Shown here piece after piece: positions 33,219 to 42,508 of a stretch of 64,000 bases of DNA (within the stretch, counting starts at the first letter, position 1; each line of letters opens with the position of its first letter). The notes beneath the pieces were generated by a model. That model was not told the DNA's origin. It was given only the letters and a program-made list of their open reading frames with translations, and ran no database searches. Location: NCBI GenBank assembly GCA_002376235.1, contig DFNX01000016.1, forward strand, positions 806,001 through 870,000. The letters are read 5' to 3'. The stretch is from Neorhizobium sp. UBA3556 (GTDB taxonomy: Bacteria > Pseudomonadota > Alphaproteobacteria > Rhizobiales > Rhizobiaceae). Made by a program: the position numbers and the translations under genes.

Positions 33219-33797
33219 TCACCCGATCCTGATCACGGTATCGCTTGCGAATGCGAATGTCGGAATTGCAAGATTCTGCGGTGCAGGACCTTTTCGGATG
33301 CGGCCCGCCGTATCGTAATGCGAGCCATGGCAGGGACAGAACCACCCGTTGAAATCGCCGGACTGGCCGAGCGGAACACAACCGAGATGAGTGCAGGAAC
33401 CGATCATCACGATCCAGTTCTCCTTGCCCTCGCCTGCAGAGCGGTCGAGGCCGGTCGCCTCTGCATCTGCCGCGATATTGGCATTGCGGGCGACGGGATC
33501 CTTCAGGTCGGACAGTGCGACTGCATTGGCTTCTTCGACTTCCTTGGGCGTGCGGTTACGGATGAACACGGGCTTGCCGCGCCATTTGACCGTCAGGGAC
33601 ATGCCGGGCTCCACGGCTGCCACATTCACCTCGATCGAGGCGAGCGCCAGTGTAGATGCATCCGGCCGCATCTGGTCGATAAAAGGCCAGGCAACGGCTG
33701 CGGCGCCCACCGCCCCGGCCACGCCGGTCGTCAGATAGAGGAAATCGCGGCGCGTGGGCTCGCTCAGCGTTCCTTCGTTTGGATTATGCTCACTCAC
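33219..33797 (-). CDS. petA: Ubiquinol-cytochrome c reductase iron-sulfur (Rieske) subunit
   Basis: A 192-residue subunit with a twin-arginine type N-terminus (TRRDFLYLTTG) that stays as a membrane anchor, and the 2Fe-2S cluster motifs CTHLGC and CPCHGSHYD near residues 137-160. It takes the first electron from ubiquinol in the bc1 complex. It is the first gene of the operon (also called fbcF in rhizobia). Confidence 0.96.
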   Translation of the reverse strand: MSEHNPNEGTLSEPTRRDFLYLTTGVAGAVGAAAVAWPFIDQMRPDASTLALASIEVNVAAVEPGMSLTVKWRGKPVFIRNRTPKEVEEANAVALSDLKDPVARNANIAADAEATGLDRSAGEGKENWIVMIGSCTHLGCVPLGQSGDFNGWFCPCHGSHYDTAGRIRKGPAPQNLAIPTFAFASDTVIRIG

Positions 33798-34175
33798 GGT
33801 TCAACCATCCTCTCATGCAATGTCCCTGTCATCCGCATGCCTCCTCCTGGCTGTGGTCAACCTCCCTAACCATAGATCGAACACCGATTCCCCAGCAAGC
33901 CAGCGCGATCACTGTTTTGATCGCAGATAATCTTGCTGCTTGGCAAGGCCTTAGACCAGATGAAGGAACATGCTTTCTATTTAGGCATGTAGTCGACAGG
34001 GCACTGCAACAATGTCTTGCGACACTATGCAGCGGGCATGATTTAGCCTGCGATATCAGAGGGGAAGTTGATTTGGATCAAGCGAGATCTACAGCTACGA
34101 CATGCAAACATGTTGCGTTGCAAGAGACATTTGCGCGTGCTAATTCATAGATCAGGACAAGCTTCGGACCCGATC
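33798..34175. other. Divergent intergenic region upstream of the bc1 operon
   Basis: About 378 bases, more AT-rich than the flanks, with no convincing gene. It should hold the bc1 operon promoter (minus strand) and the promoter of the EEP-family gene (plus strand). An open frame that extends the EEP gene upstream to 34068 lacks a ribosome-binding site. No long inverted repeat stands out. Confidence 0.5.
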
Positions 34176-35120
34176 ATGACGCCAAGAAAGATCCTTTCCG
34201 TCGCAATCTGCGTCATCGTGTCGCTTGTAATGCTGGCAATAGGCTCGCGATACCTGCATCCGCACTGGCTTTTGGCCACACTTCATAGTCTGCAATTGCA
34301 CGCTGCCGCCGCCTGTATCGCGGCCATGGTTTTCGCGTTTATTCTATACCGGAACGTCTTCGCCCTCCTGTTGCTCGCCGGGTCCATCGGGCTTGCCGGG
34401 CATGCGGTCATGATGGGGCAGCAATACACGGCGATGGCGACGGAAAGCGATGCCGATGCCCCAAGCATCCGGCTGCTCTCGTTCAATATCCTGAAGGAAA
34501 ACCGGGCAAATGGCGAAACGATCGCCCGGATGATCGCAGCTTCGGGCGCCGATATCGTCAGCATCATGGAGGCCGAGCCGCTTGAGCCTCATCTTTCACA
34601 GCTTGGCGAGACCTACCCCTACCGTATCGGCTGCGGTATCCTGGCCTCCAATTGCGATCAGGTGATGTTCTCCAAAACGCCATTGGAACGGGCATCCATC
34701 CGAAGCCTGAGCCCGCTTTTCGTCAACCGTTTCATTCTGGCAGAAACGGAAATCAGGGGCCACAAGATCAACGTCGCGGGCATTCACACGACAAAACCCT
34801 ATTTCGATAATTTCCAGACCGTTGAACTGGTTAAAGCCACGCTTGCCATGGAAGAAATGCAGGGGCCGCTCGTGCTTTCAGGCGATTTCAACGCCTCCTC
34901 GCTTGCCCCCAATATGCGCAGCTTCTTCACCTGGACGGGGCTGCGGACGGCATCTTATGAACCTCCCACATGGCCGGTCAAACTCGGCATCTTCGGTCTG
35001 CCGATCGACCATGTCTATGTGCGGCCACCTATGAGGATCAGATCGGTTTCCGCCTTGCCCAGCGCCTACGGGTCAAATCATGCCGGACTGATGGCAGAAC
35101 TCGTCATCAGCGGTCAGTGA
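34176..35120 (+). CDS. Endonuclease/exonuclease/phosphatase-fold membrane protein
   Basis: A 314-residue protein with three N-terminal hydrophobic helices (about residues 6-26, 35-58 and 60-80) and an EEP catalytic domain. Catalytic segments are visible: LSFNILKENR (metal-binding Asn), VSIMEAE (Glu), VLSGDFNASS (Asp/Asn), DHVYV and the final histidine in SNHAGL. All expected residues are present, so it should be an active phosphodiesterase or phosphatase, probably in the periplasm or at the membrane surface. The substrate is unknown. It is convergent with the ABC transporter gene, five bases apart. Confidence 0.85.
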   Translation: MTPRKILSVAICVIVSLVMLAIGSRYLHPHWLLATLHSLQLHAAAACIAAMVFAFILYRNVFALLLLAGSIGLAGHAVMMGQQYTAMATESDADAPSIRLLSFNILKENRANGETIARMIAASGADIVSIMEAEPLEPHLSQLGETYPYRIGCGILASNCDQVMFSKTPLERASIRSLSPLFVNRFILAETEIRGHKINVAGIHTTKPYFDNFQTVELVKATLAMEEMQGPLVLSGDFNASSLAPNMRSFFTWTGLRTASYEPPTWPVKLGIFGLPIDHVYVRPPMRIRSVSALPSAYGSNHAGLMAELVISGQ

Positions 35121-35125
35121 CAAAG

Positions 35126-36991
35126 CTATTGTGCCGCATCGGCAGCGAGAAAACCGCCTGTCTGACGTGACCACAATTCGGCATAGAGGCCGCCAGCGGA
35201 AATCAGCTCGCCATGCGTCCCCTCCTCCACGATTCGCCCCTTGTCCATCACGATCAGCCGATCGAGCATGGCAATGGTCGACAGGCGGTGCGCGATGGCA
35301 AGCACCGTCTTGCCCTGCATGAGACCATCGAGACTCGCCTGGATCGCCGCCTCCACCTCGGAATCCAGAGCGGATGTAGCTTCATCGAGAATGAGGATCG
35401 GCGCATCCTTGAGCATGACACGGGCAATCGCGATCCGCTGCCGCTGCCCGCCCGAAAGCTTGACGCCGCGCTCGCCCACATGCGCATCGAAGCCTTTGCG
35501 CCCGCGCTGGTCCACCAGACTGCTGATAAATCCGTCAGCCTGCGCCTTCTGCGCTGCGGACAGCAGCTGGGCATCGGATGCATCCGGGCGACCGAACAGA
35601 ATGTTGTCACGGATAGAGCGATGCAGCAGCGACGTATCCTGAGTAACCATACCGATCTGCGCTCTCAGCGTCTCTTGAGTGACCTTTGAAATATCCTGCC
35701 CGTCGATCTCGATCCGGCCGCCTTCAAGGTCGTAGAAACGCAGGAGGAGATTGACGAGTGTCGATTTTCCGGCACCGGAGCGACCGATGATCCCGACCTT
35801 TTCGCCGGCCCGGACCGTCAGGTTCAGGTGATCTATGACACCGGACTGTCTGCCATAGTGAAAACTGACATTATTGAAGCGTATCTCCGGCTGCGTCACC
35901 TTGAGCGCCGGCGCATCGGGCACATCATTCAACTGCACCGGCTGCGAGATCAGCTCGGCCGCATTCTGCACGGTACCGAAATTGCGCATGATCCCGTTGA
36001 ACTGCGTCATCAGCCGGCCAAGCAGGAAATTCAGCCTAAGCACCAGCGCGAGAGTGAAAGCGACAGCACCGGAGCTGATCTTGCCCTGCAGCCAAAGGTG
36101 AATGCAGAGCGCCGCCATCGACGTGATCATCACCCCGGAAAGCAGCGCCATCGAAGCGCGAACACCGGTGATGAACCGGGTAAACATAAGGGTCGTCGAC
36201 TGGAACGTGTCGAACCCCTCCCGCATATAGCGGTCGTTCGCCTCGTCGCGACCGAAGAGCCGCAGCGTCTGGATATTGCTATAGGCATCGACCATGCGGC
36301 CCGAAAGCATCGAGGCCGCTTCCGCCGTCTCCTTGGAATGATAGCGGATACGCGGAACGAAATAGCGGGCAAGCGCCGAAAAAATCCCGACCCACGCCAA
36401 GACCAGCACCGCCAGCCGCCAGTCCAGCCCGCCAACCAGCATCAGCATCGATACCGAATAGATGCAGACGAACCAGACGCTTTCCATCAGCGATGTCACG
36501 AGGTCGCCAGCCGCCTGCCCGCCCGACCAGACCTTGGTGACGATCCGCCCGGCGAAATCATTCTGGAAGAAAGACAGCGATTGGCGCGCAACATGCTGGT
36601 AGGACTGCCAGCGGACCAGATTGTAGAAGCCCGGCGTGATCATCTGCTGGTCGACAAGCGCCGTCGCAAGCGTCACCAGAAAGCGGACGACGCCGATCAG
36701 AACCAGCATGCCGCCCAGTTCCCAACCATGCACCGCCAGGAGCCCAGCCCAGCCCTGCGCTCGGTCGATACTGGCGAGAATATCGACGAGCCGGCCGACG
36801 AACCAGAACAGCGCCGCCTCGATCGCAGCAGTCAGCCCTCCAAGAACCAGCATGGCCAAAAACGGCGTCTTGGCCTGGCGCACATAAAACCAGATGAACG
36901 CGATCGTTCCTTCCGGCGGCCGGAGATCTCCCTTTTCCGCAAAGGGGCGAATGCGTGTTTCGAAAAAGCGGAAGAACTGGGTGATGGCCAT
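35126..36991 (-). CDS. ABC exporter with fused membrane and ATPase domains (first of two paralogues)
   Basis: A 621-residue half-exporter: six-helix membrane domain (about 40-345) followed by an ATPase with Walker A GRSGAGKST, Q-loop, signature LSGGQRQRIAIARVM, Walker B LILDEATSALDSE and the switch histidine in AIAHRLST. All catalytic residues are intact. The start is uncertain: the ATG at 36991 gives a family-like N-terminus but a weak ribosome-binding site, and a GTG at 37033 also fits. It closely resembles the gene at 39257, with which it could form a heterodimer. Substrate unknown (lipid- or drug-exporter type). Confidence 0.88.
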   Translation of the reverse strand: MAITQFFRFFETRIRPFAEKGDLRPPEGTIAFIWFYVRQAKTPFLAMLVLGGLTAAIEAALFWFVGRLVDILASIDRAQGWAGLLAVHGWELGGMLVLIGVVRFLVTLATALVDQQMITPGFYNLVRWQSYQHVARQSLSFFQNDFAGRIVTKVWSGGQAAGDLVTSLMESVWFVCIYSVSMLMLVGGLDWRLAVLVLAWVGIFSALARYFVPRIRYHSKETAEAASMLSGRMVDAYSNIQTLRLFGRDEANDRYMREGFDTFQSTTLMFTRFITGVRASMALLSGVMITSMAALCIHLWLQGKISSGAVAFTLALVLRLNFLLGRLMTQFNGIMRNFGTVQNAAELISQPVQLNDVPDAPALKVTQPEIRFNNVSFHYGRQSGVIDHLNLTVRAGEKVGIIGRSGAGKSTLVNLLLRFYDLEGGRIEIDGQDISKVTQETLRAQIGMVTQDTSLLHRSIRDNILFGRPDASDAQLLSAAQKAQADGFISSLVDQRGRKGFDAHVGERGVKLSGGQRQRIAIARVMLKDAPILILDEATSALDSEVEAAIQASLDGLMQGKTVLAIAHRLSTIAMLDRLIVMDKGRIVEEGTHGELISAGGLYAELWSRQTGGFLAADAAQ

Positions 36992-37077
36992 GGCAAGGGA
37001 TATATGCCGGTTCCGCAATGCGGCAAAGGGCACCGGGATTACATTTCGGCAAGGAAATCCAAGCGCCGGAAATGCGA

Positions 37078-37097
37078 ACGGCGGCCGAAGCCGCCGT
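37078..37097 (-). terminator. Hairpin downstream of the chemoreceptor gene
   Basis: On the minus strand ACGGCGGC, loop TTCG, GCCGCCGT form an 8-base stem with the stable TTCG loop, 26 bases past the stop. The T-tract after it is weak (TCGCATTT). Confidence 0.6.
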
Positions 37098-37123
37098 CCG
37101 TTCTAGACCTGATCAGGAAAAGC

Positions 37124-39052
37124 TCAGAATTCGGACCATTCCTGCTTCACGGCTGCTGCGGAAGAACCGCCGCCAAAGGCAGAAGCAATCCGGTTGCCGA
37201 GAGCACGGGCCGGTGACGCTGCCGGGCGCGAGGCTGAGCTTGCTGCGCGAGGCGCGGCTCCTGCTGCCCGAGTGCCTTCACCGAGATTGAACTGGGCGAG
37301 CAGTTCGATAAGCGCTGCCGCCTGGGTCGCAAGGCTGTGGCTTGCAGCCGTCGTCTGTTCCACCATCGCGGCATTTTGCTGTGTGCCCTGATCCATATGA
37401 TGGACCGAGGTGCTGATCTCGGAAAGACCGGTCGACTGCTCGCGCGCCGAAACCACGATCGAACCGACATTGGTGTTGATCCGCTGCACGTCGGAGACGA
37501 TCATCTCCAGCGCCTTGCCGGTTTCGCCGACCAGCGTCACGCCATCGCGCACCTGCTCGCCGGATTTGGTAATCAGAGCCTTGATCTCGCGTGCGGCATT
37601 GGCTGAACGCTGGGCAAGCTCACGAACTTCCTGCGCCACGACGGCAAAGCCCTTGCCGGCTTCACCGGCACGCGCCGCCTCGACACCTGCGTTGAGAGCA
37701 AGCAGGTTCGTCTGGAAGGCGATATCGTCGATCACGCCGATAATATTGCCGATCTCGGACGAGGACTGCTCTATCGCTTCCATCGCCGCGACCGCCTCGC
37801 GAACAACTTCGCCGGAGCGCTCGGCACCGACGCGGGTCTGATCGACCAGCTTGCCGGCTTCGCCAGCACGCACGGCCGAATCCTTGACCGCAGTCGTAAC
37901 TTCTTCCAGCGCGGCGGCCGTCTGCTCGACGGAAGCGGCCTGCTGTTCAGTACGCTTCGAAAGATCGTCTGCTGCCGAACGGATCTCGTTGGCGCCCGCA
38001 TCGATCATTCGCGCATTATCGCCGACGGAGCGCAGCGTGGTCTGCAGCTTGCCGACGGATTCGTTGAAATTGACGCGCAACTGATCGAGCTGACCTGCAA
38101 ACTGCTGATCCAGCCGAACCGTCATGTCTCCGTTGGACAGGCCCGTCAGGCCCCTTTCCAGCGCATTGACCGCGAAGGCTACGTCAGCGGCTTCGCGTGC
38201 CTTCTGCTCCTCGTGAGTGATGCGCTCCAGCTCGCTCATCGAGCGATTGGCTTCGGTTTCCTGCTCCAGGCGAACACGCTCAAGAGCGTTGTCGCGGAAG
38301 ACGGCGACGGCCGCAGCCATATCGCCGATTTCATCCTTGCGACCGGCATAGGGAATGGCGATCTGATTGTTGCCGGCGGCGAGCGCCTGCATGGAATTGG
38401 TGATGTCGGTGATCGGACGTGTCACGCGCAGCAGGCTGAGCAGCGCCGCGCCAAGTGCGATCATCACGGCAAAGATGACCCCGCCAATGGTCGATACATA
38501 CACGAACTGCGCGATGTCAGCGGTAACCTTTGCATCATCCTTGCTGCGGGTGGCATTGTCGTCAATCAACCCCTGCAAAACCTTGCCGGCCTCGGCGCTC
38601 TTGGGAATCATCTGCCCGATGACATCCCGGGCCTCATAGACCCGCGAACTGCTGACCAGCTGAAGGAACTTCGCCCCCAGCGCGTCATAGTCCGAAACGA
38701 GCTGCTTCAGCTGGTCGAATTTTTCCTTGGCGGCAGGGATGGTGATGCCCTGCCCATAATAGTCGAAGGCATCGGCACGCGTCTTGGTCGCAACCTGCAC
38801 TTGCTCGATCAGCTGCTTCTTCTCGGCTGCATTCGCGGCCGTCATCGTCATCAGATAGAGGCGATGAGCATCCGACTGCTTGCGATCCATGTCAGCGATC
38901 AACAAAGAACGCTCCAGTCGCCGGCCGATCGTTTCTGCCTGTCCCTCGATCTGCGCGACCGACCGCATGCCCAATGCACCCTGAACGATGAGGATGAGAA
39001 CAGTTATTCCGAAGAGAGCGGGGAGAAGAAATTTGATTTTTATCGTGTTCAT
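37124..39052 (-). CDS. Methyl-accepting chemotaxis protein
   Basis: A 642-residue chemoreceptor. TM1 is about residues 8-28, a periplasmic or all-helical ligand domain follows (about 30-180), then TM2, HAMP (near 205-255), a second HAMP-like segment and the long signalling helix pair. The CheA/CheW-binding hairpin tip region is visible as NNIIGVIDDIAFQTNLLALNAGVEAARAGEAGKGFAVVAQEVRELAQRS. The last residues, EWSEF, fit the x-W-x-x-F pentapeptide that tethers CheR and CheB. ATG at 39052 was chosen; ATG at 39064 and TTG at 39067 also fit. It lies between two paralogous ABC exporter genes on the same strand. Confidence 0.93.
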   Translation of the reverse strand: MNTIKIKFLLPALFGITVLILIVQGALGMRSVAQIEGQAETIGRRLERSLLIADMDRKQSDAHRLYLMTMTAANAAEKKQLIEQVQVATKTRADAFDYYGQGITIPAAKEKFDQLKQLVSDYDALGAKFLQLVSSSRVYEARDVIGQMIPKSAEAGKVLQGLIDDNATRSKDDAKVTADIAQFVYVSTIGGVIFAVMIALGAALLSLLRVTRPITDITNSMQALAAGNNQIAIPYAGRKDEIGDMAAAVAVFRDNALERVRLEQETEANRSMSELERITHEEQKAREAADVAFAVNALERGLTGLSNGDMTVRLDQQFAGQLDQLRVNFNESVGKLQTTLRSVGDNARMIDAGANEIRSAADDLSKRTEQQAASVEQTAAALEEVTTAVKDSAVRAGEAGKLVDQTRVGAERSGEVVREAVAAMEAIEQSSSEIGNIIGVIDDIAFQTNLLALNAGVEAARAGEAGKGFAVVAQEVRELAQRSANAAREIKALITKSGEQVRDGVTLVGETGKALEMIVSDVQRINTNVGSIVVSAREQSTGLSEISTSVHHMDQGTQQNAAMVEQTTAASHSLATQAAALIELLAQFNLGEGTRAAGAAPRAASSASRPAASPARALGNRIASAFGGGSSAAAVKQEWSEF

Positions 39053-39245
39053 CGTCTCTACCATCAAGAATTTGCAACGGTGCTATGCACCTTATGCAAT
39101 CCACTGACAGCTTCAGATAAACAAAGGCTTACCAGCCCATGCTAATTGATGTGATCAAAAAAAGTGCGACAACGAATACCCCTAAAAATAGCAGGGGCAT
39201 TTCTCCGCATGGCTCATCTTGTCGCAGATTTGATATCTGAAATGG

Positions 39246-39267
39246 AAAACGGCGGATTACTCCGCCG
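39246..39267 (-). terminator. Intrinsic terminator overlapping the ABC exporter stop codon
   Basis: On the minus strand CGGCGGA, loop GTAA, TCCGCCG, then TTTT. The stop codon TAA of the exporter lies in the loop, so a terminating ribosome would cover the hairpin. Confidence 0.8.
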
Positions 39268-41110
39268 CCTCTTCTTCGGTCGATTGATCACCGAGAAAGC
39301 CACCTGACTGGCGGTGCCAGAGATCGCCATAGATGCCACCTGCGGAAGCCAGCTGCTCATGAGTTCCTGTCTCCACGATCCGGCCCTTGTCGAGCACGAT
39401 CAGGCGATCCATTTCGGTGAGCGTCGACAGACGGTGCGCGATTGCAATCACTGTCTTGCCTTGCATCAGCGCAAACAGGTTTTCCTGGATCGCAGCCTCG
39501 ACTTCCGAGTCGAGCGCCGATGTCGCCTCATCGAGCACCAGGATTGGCGCATCCTTGAGGAAGACGCGGGCGATCGCGATACGCTGACGTTGACCACCGG
39601 AAAGCTTCACGCCCCGCTCGCCCACATGCGCGTCGAGACCGGTCCGCCCCTGCAGGTCGGAAAGGCCCTCAATGAACTCGAAGGCGTTTGCCCGCTTCGC
39701 CGCCTGGATGATTTCAGCATCGCTTGCATCCGGGCGACCATAGGCGATGTTGTCGCGGATCGAACGGTGTAGGAGCGACGTATCCTGCGTCACGACGCCG
39801 ATCATCCCGCGCAGGCTGTCCTGGGTTACCGACGCGATATCCTGACCGTCGATGATGATCTTGCCGCCTTCCAGATCATAGAAGCGTAAGAGCAGGTTCA
39901 TCAGCGTCGTCTTGCCGGCGCCCGAGCGACCGACGAGACCGACCTTCTGTCCGGCCGCAATATCGAGCGTCAGCCCATCGATGACACCCTTGCTCTTGCC
40001 ATAATGGAAGCGGACGTTTTGGTATTGGATATGCCCCTTCTGCGTCGCAAGCGCACGAGCGCCGTTGGCATCCGTCACGTCATGCGGCTTGGTCATCATG
40101 TTCATGCCGTCATAGACCGTACCGATCGCTTCGAAGAGTGCGGTCACTTCCCACATGATCCATTGCGACATGCCGTTGATGCGCATCGCAAGACCGATGG
40201 CGACCGCGATCGAACCGACGCTGACGCCGCCCCCCATCCAAAGCCAGATACCAAGGCCAGCAACCGCAAACACAGTCAGCGCATTGTTGATATCGACAAA
40301 GATGTTGAGCAGGCTGATCTGGCGCATCTGTCGGTGAACCGTGCCGAGGAACTCGTTCATGCCTTCCTTGGCATAGCTCTCCTCACGCCCTGCATGGGAG
40401 AACAGCTTGACCGTACCGATATTGGTATAGCTGTCGACGATCCGCCCGGTCATCATCGAGCGGGCATCGGCCTGCTCGCTGGAAAGCTTGCGCAATCTCG
40501 GAACGAAATAACGCAGGATCAGCACATAGAAGACGAACCAGAGGATCAGCGGCAGCACCAATCTCCACTCGACGGCAACGACAAGCGCCAGCATCGAGAC
40601 GAAGAAACCGATGGCGTAAACGAAGACGTCGATGATCTTCATCGTTGCTTCGCGTACCGCAAGCGAGGTCTGCATCACCTTGGTCGAAACACGCCCGGCA
40701 AATTCATTGGCGAAGAAGGCCATCGAATGCCGAAGCAGGAACCGGTGCATCTGCCAGCGCGCAATCATCGGATAATTGCCGGCGAGCACCTGGTGCATGG
40801 TGACCGTATGGATCGCACCGGCCAGCGGCAAACCGACAAGTACCAGCGCAGCCATCCAGATAAGCTTGCCCCCCTCGTCCGCCAAGAACGTCTGACGGTC
40901 GGCCGCGGCCAGCCAGTCGACGATATTGCCGAGGAACTGATAGAGAAGGACTTCCGCCACGGCGATGGCGAGCGAGCAACTGCCGAGCAAAAGCAGCCAA
41001 GGCCAGGTCGGCTTGGTATAGTGCCAGCAGAATGCGAAAAGCCCCTCGGGTGGCAAAGTCGGCTGGTCGGCAGGATAAGGATTGAGACGGCGTTCAAACC
41101 ACGAAAACAT
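39257..41110 (-). CDS. ABC exporter with fused membrane and ATPase domains (second paralogue)
   Basis: A 617-residue half-exporter with the same layout as the protein at 35126 and clear similarity throughout (for example LVGRSGAGKTTLMNLLLRFYDLEGG). Walker A, LSGGQRQRIAIARVFLKD, LVLDEATSALDSE and AIAHRLSTL are intact. The start at 41110 has GGAG seven bases upstream. The stop codon lies inside its terminator hairpin. The two paralogues are separated by a chemoreceptor gene. Confidence 0.9.
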   Translation of the reverse strand: MFSWFERRLNPYPADQPTLPPEGLFAFCWHYTKPTWPWLLLLGSCSLAIAVAEVLLYQFLGNIVDWLAAADRQTFLADEGGKLIWMAALVLVGLPLAGAIHTVTMHQVLAGNYPMIARWQMHRFLLRHSMAFFANEFAGRVSTKVMQTSLAVREATMKIIDVFVYAIGFFVSMLALVVAVEWRLVLPLILWFVFYVLILRYFVPRLRKLSSEQADARSMMTGRIVDSYTNIGTVKLFSHAGREESYAKEGMNEFLGTVHRQMRQISLLNIFVDINNALTVFAVAGLGIWLWMGGGVSVGSIAVAIGLAMRINGMSQWIMWEVTALFEAIGTVYDGMNMMTKPHDVTDANGARALATQKGHIQYQNVRFHYGKSKGVIDGLTLDIAAGQKVGLVGRSGAGKTTLMNLLLRFYDLEGGKIIIDGQDIASVTQDSLRGMIGVVTQDTSLLHRSIRDNIAYGRPDASDAEIIQAAKRANAFEFIEGLSDLQGRTGLDAHVGERGVKLSGGQRQRIAIARVFLKDAPILVLDEATSALDSEVEAAIQENLFALMQGKTVIAIAHRLSTLTEMDRLIVLDKGRIVETGTHEQLASAGGIYGDLWHRQSGGFLGDQSTEEEAAE

Positions 41111-41498
41111 GAATAGGCTCCGACGGACGGACATCTCTCAGGCTATCCGGGGGCGAAACGTCTACCCGGTTGCGGCTTGAGAGAAAAATCAGGCATGACC
41201 TTGAACGGTCACGAACGGACAAAAAGCGGATCAGTGAAGAAGGGACTTTGCGTGAACCGCGAACGCCTCAGGCCAGACGACGAACCGACTGACGGAGGCG
41301 CGAGAGCACGGTCATATCCATGTAGGCCTCCAGAATGGGCGTTGAACACGTCGCCCTTCTACACGCTCGCGGCAAAATTGAAAAGACCCAATCAAAGTCT
41401 CACGCCCTGATGACACCCTTGCGACATCCCTATGACGGCACCGGAATGCCGCCGAAAAAGACTTGAGCCAACAGCGCCATCTCCGCTAATCAGACGTC
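41111..41498. other. Divergent intergenic region between ABC exporter and trmL
   Basis: About 388 bases without a convincing gene; a short frame at 41177 to 41410 has no ribosome-binding site. A small inverted repeat, TGACC (41196-41200) and GGTCA (41207-41211), may be an operator. The region must hold the promoters of both flanking genes. Confidence 0.5.
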
Positions 41499-41963
41499 AT
41501 GACAGACCTGCGCATCGCCCTCTACCAGCCCGACATTCCCGGCAATACCGGCACGATCCTGCGCCTCGCCGCCTGCCTGGGGCTGGGAGTCGACATCATA
41601 GAGCCGGCCGGCTTCGACATTTCCGACCGCAACCTCAAGCGTGCGGGCATGGACTATCTGTCGGCGGTCTCCCTCACCCGCCATGTCAACTGGCTTCAGT
41701 TTGATGCGTGGCGGCGAGAACACGGTCGGCGGCTGGTGCTTGCCACCACGAAATCGCCCGAACCCTATACGCAGTTTGCCTACCGTGATGACGACATCCT
41801 ACTCTTCGGCCGCGAAAGCGCAGGTGTGCCGGATCATGTTCATGATGTCGTGGAAGGCCGCATCCTGATCCCGATGCAGGAAGGCCAGCGCTCGATCAAC
41901 GTAGCCATGTCGGCGGCAATGATCGCCGGCGAAGCCATGCGCCAGACGGCTTGGAGCGACTGA
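41499..41963 (+). CDS. trmL: tRNA (cytidine/uridine-34-2'-O)-methyltransferase, TrmL family
   Basis: A 154-residue SPOUT-class methyltransferase that modifies the wobble base of tRNA-Leu. The N-terminus IALYQPDIPGNTGTILRLAACLG, the FGRESAGVPDHV segment and the knot motif QRSINVAMSAAMIAGEAMRQ are typical. Length is that of the family. It is convergent with a small hypothetical gene four bases downstream. Confidence 0.93.
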   Translation: MTDLRIALYQPDIPGNTGTILRLAACLGLGVDIIEPAGFDISDRNLKRAGMDYLSAVSLTRHVNWLQFDAWRREHGRRLVLATTKSPEPYTQFAYRDDDILLFGRESAGVPDHVHDVVEGRILIPMQEGQRSINVAMSAAMIAGEAMRQTAWSD

Positions 41964-41967
41964 CGGG

Positions 41968-42225
41968 TCAATCCGCCGTCGGCAGCCTCCGCATGGTGAA
42001 TTCTATCTGGTCGCCATCCATTTGGCGCCAGCTTTCCACCTCGGTCCAATAGGCAGCCTTGGGGAATTCCTCGAACCACTCCCGAGCCTTTTCGCGTGCC
42101 TCGATCCGGGACATCTGGAAAGTTTCGCGCACGAACATGCCGGAACGCTCGCCGGCGGTATGCTGCCGGTGGCGGTCGATACGCCGCTTCAAGCCGTCGA
42201 GCGGCGGTGGTGTGAATTTTGCCAT
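41968..42225 (-). CDS. Conserved small hypothetical protein
   Basis: An 85-residue charged protein (KFTPPPLDGLKRRIDRHRQHTAGER, then MSRIEAREKAREWFEEFPKAAYWTEVESWRQ). GAGAGG precedes the ATG by five bases. It has no signal peptide or membrane helix and is probably helical. It looks like a conserved rhizobial hypothetical, but I know no function. It ends four bases from the convergent trmL stop. Confidence 0.62.
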   Translation of the reverse strand: MAKFTPPPLDGLKRRIDRHRQHTAGERSGMFVRETFQMSRIEAREKAREWFEEFPKAAYWTEVESWRQMDGDQIEFTMRRLPTAD

Positions 42226-42386
42226 GAAAGCCTCTCATCCGCACCTTGCTAATAAACGAAGATAAGCGCCGTCTGCACGTTTTGCGAGTCCGATTTTCAA
42301 TGGATGAGCAGCCCTGGACAGTTGGCGGAATGGCCCGCGAAAGCCATTGCTGTTATGGCGATGGCAGAGGAGTCGAATCGACCTGC

Positions 42387-42453
42387 AGCATGTCTCCCGA
42401 AAGTGGTCACCGGTTTCGGGATGAGGATATGCGCAAAGACAAAGAACTAAAGC
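42387..42453 (+). repeat. Second type of palindromic intergenic repeat
   Basis: A unit containing CCCGAAAGTGG and CCGGTTTCGGG, giving a 7-base stem CCCGAAA / TTTCGGG, followed by GGATATGCGCAAAGACAAAG. It has the same overall design as the left half of the element at 28035 but differs in sequence. It resembles a repeat common between rhizobial genes. It lies about 55 bases upstream of hemF. Confidence 0.65.
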
Positions 42454-42508
42454 ACGGCAAGCTGATCTGACGGATCGCGACGTGCTAGCAATGACGAGAG
42501 GAAGCGGA

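Noticed and set aside
35828..37216. 462-codon plus-strand frame, rich in Arg and His
   Set aside because: Antisense to the ABC exporter; typical shadow composition.
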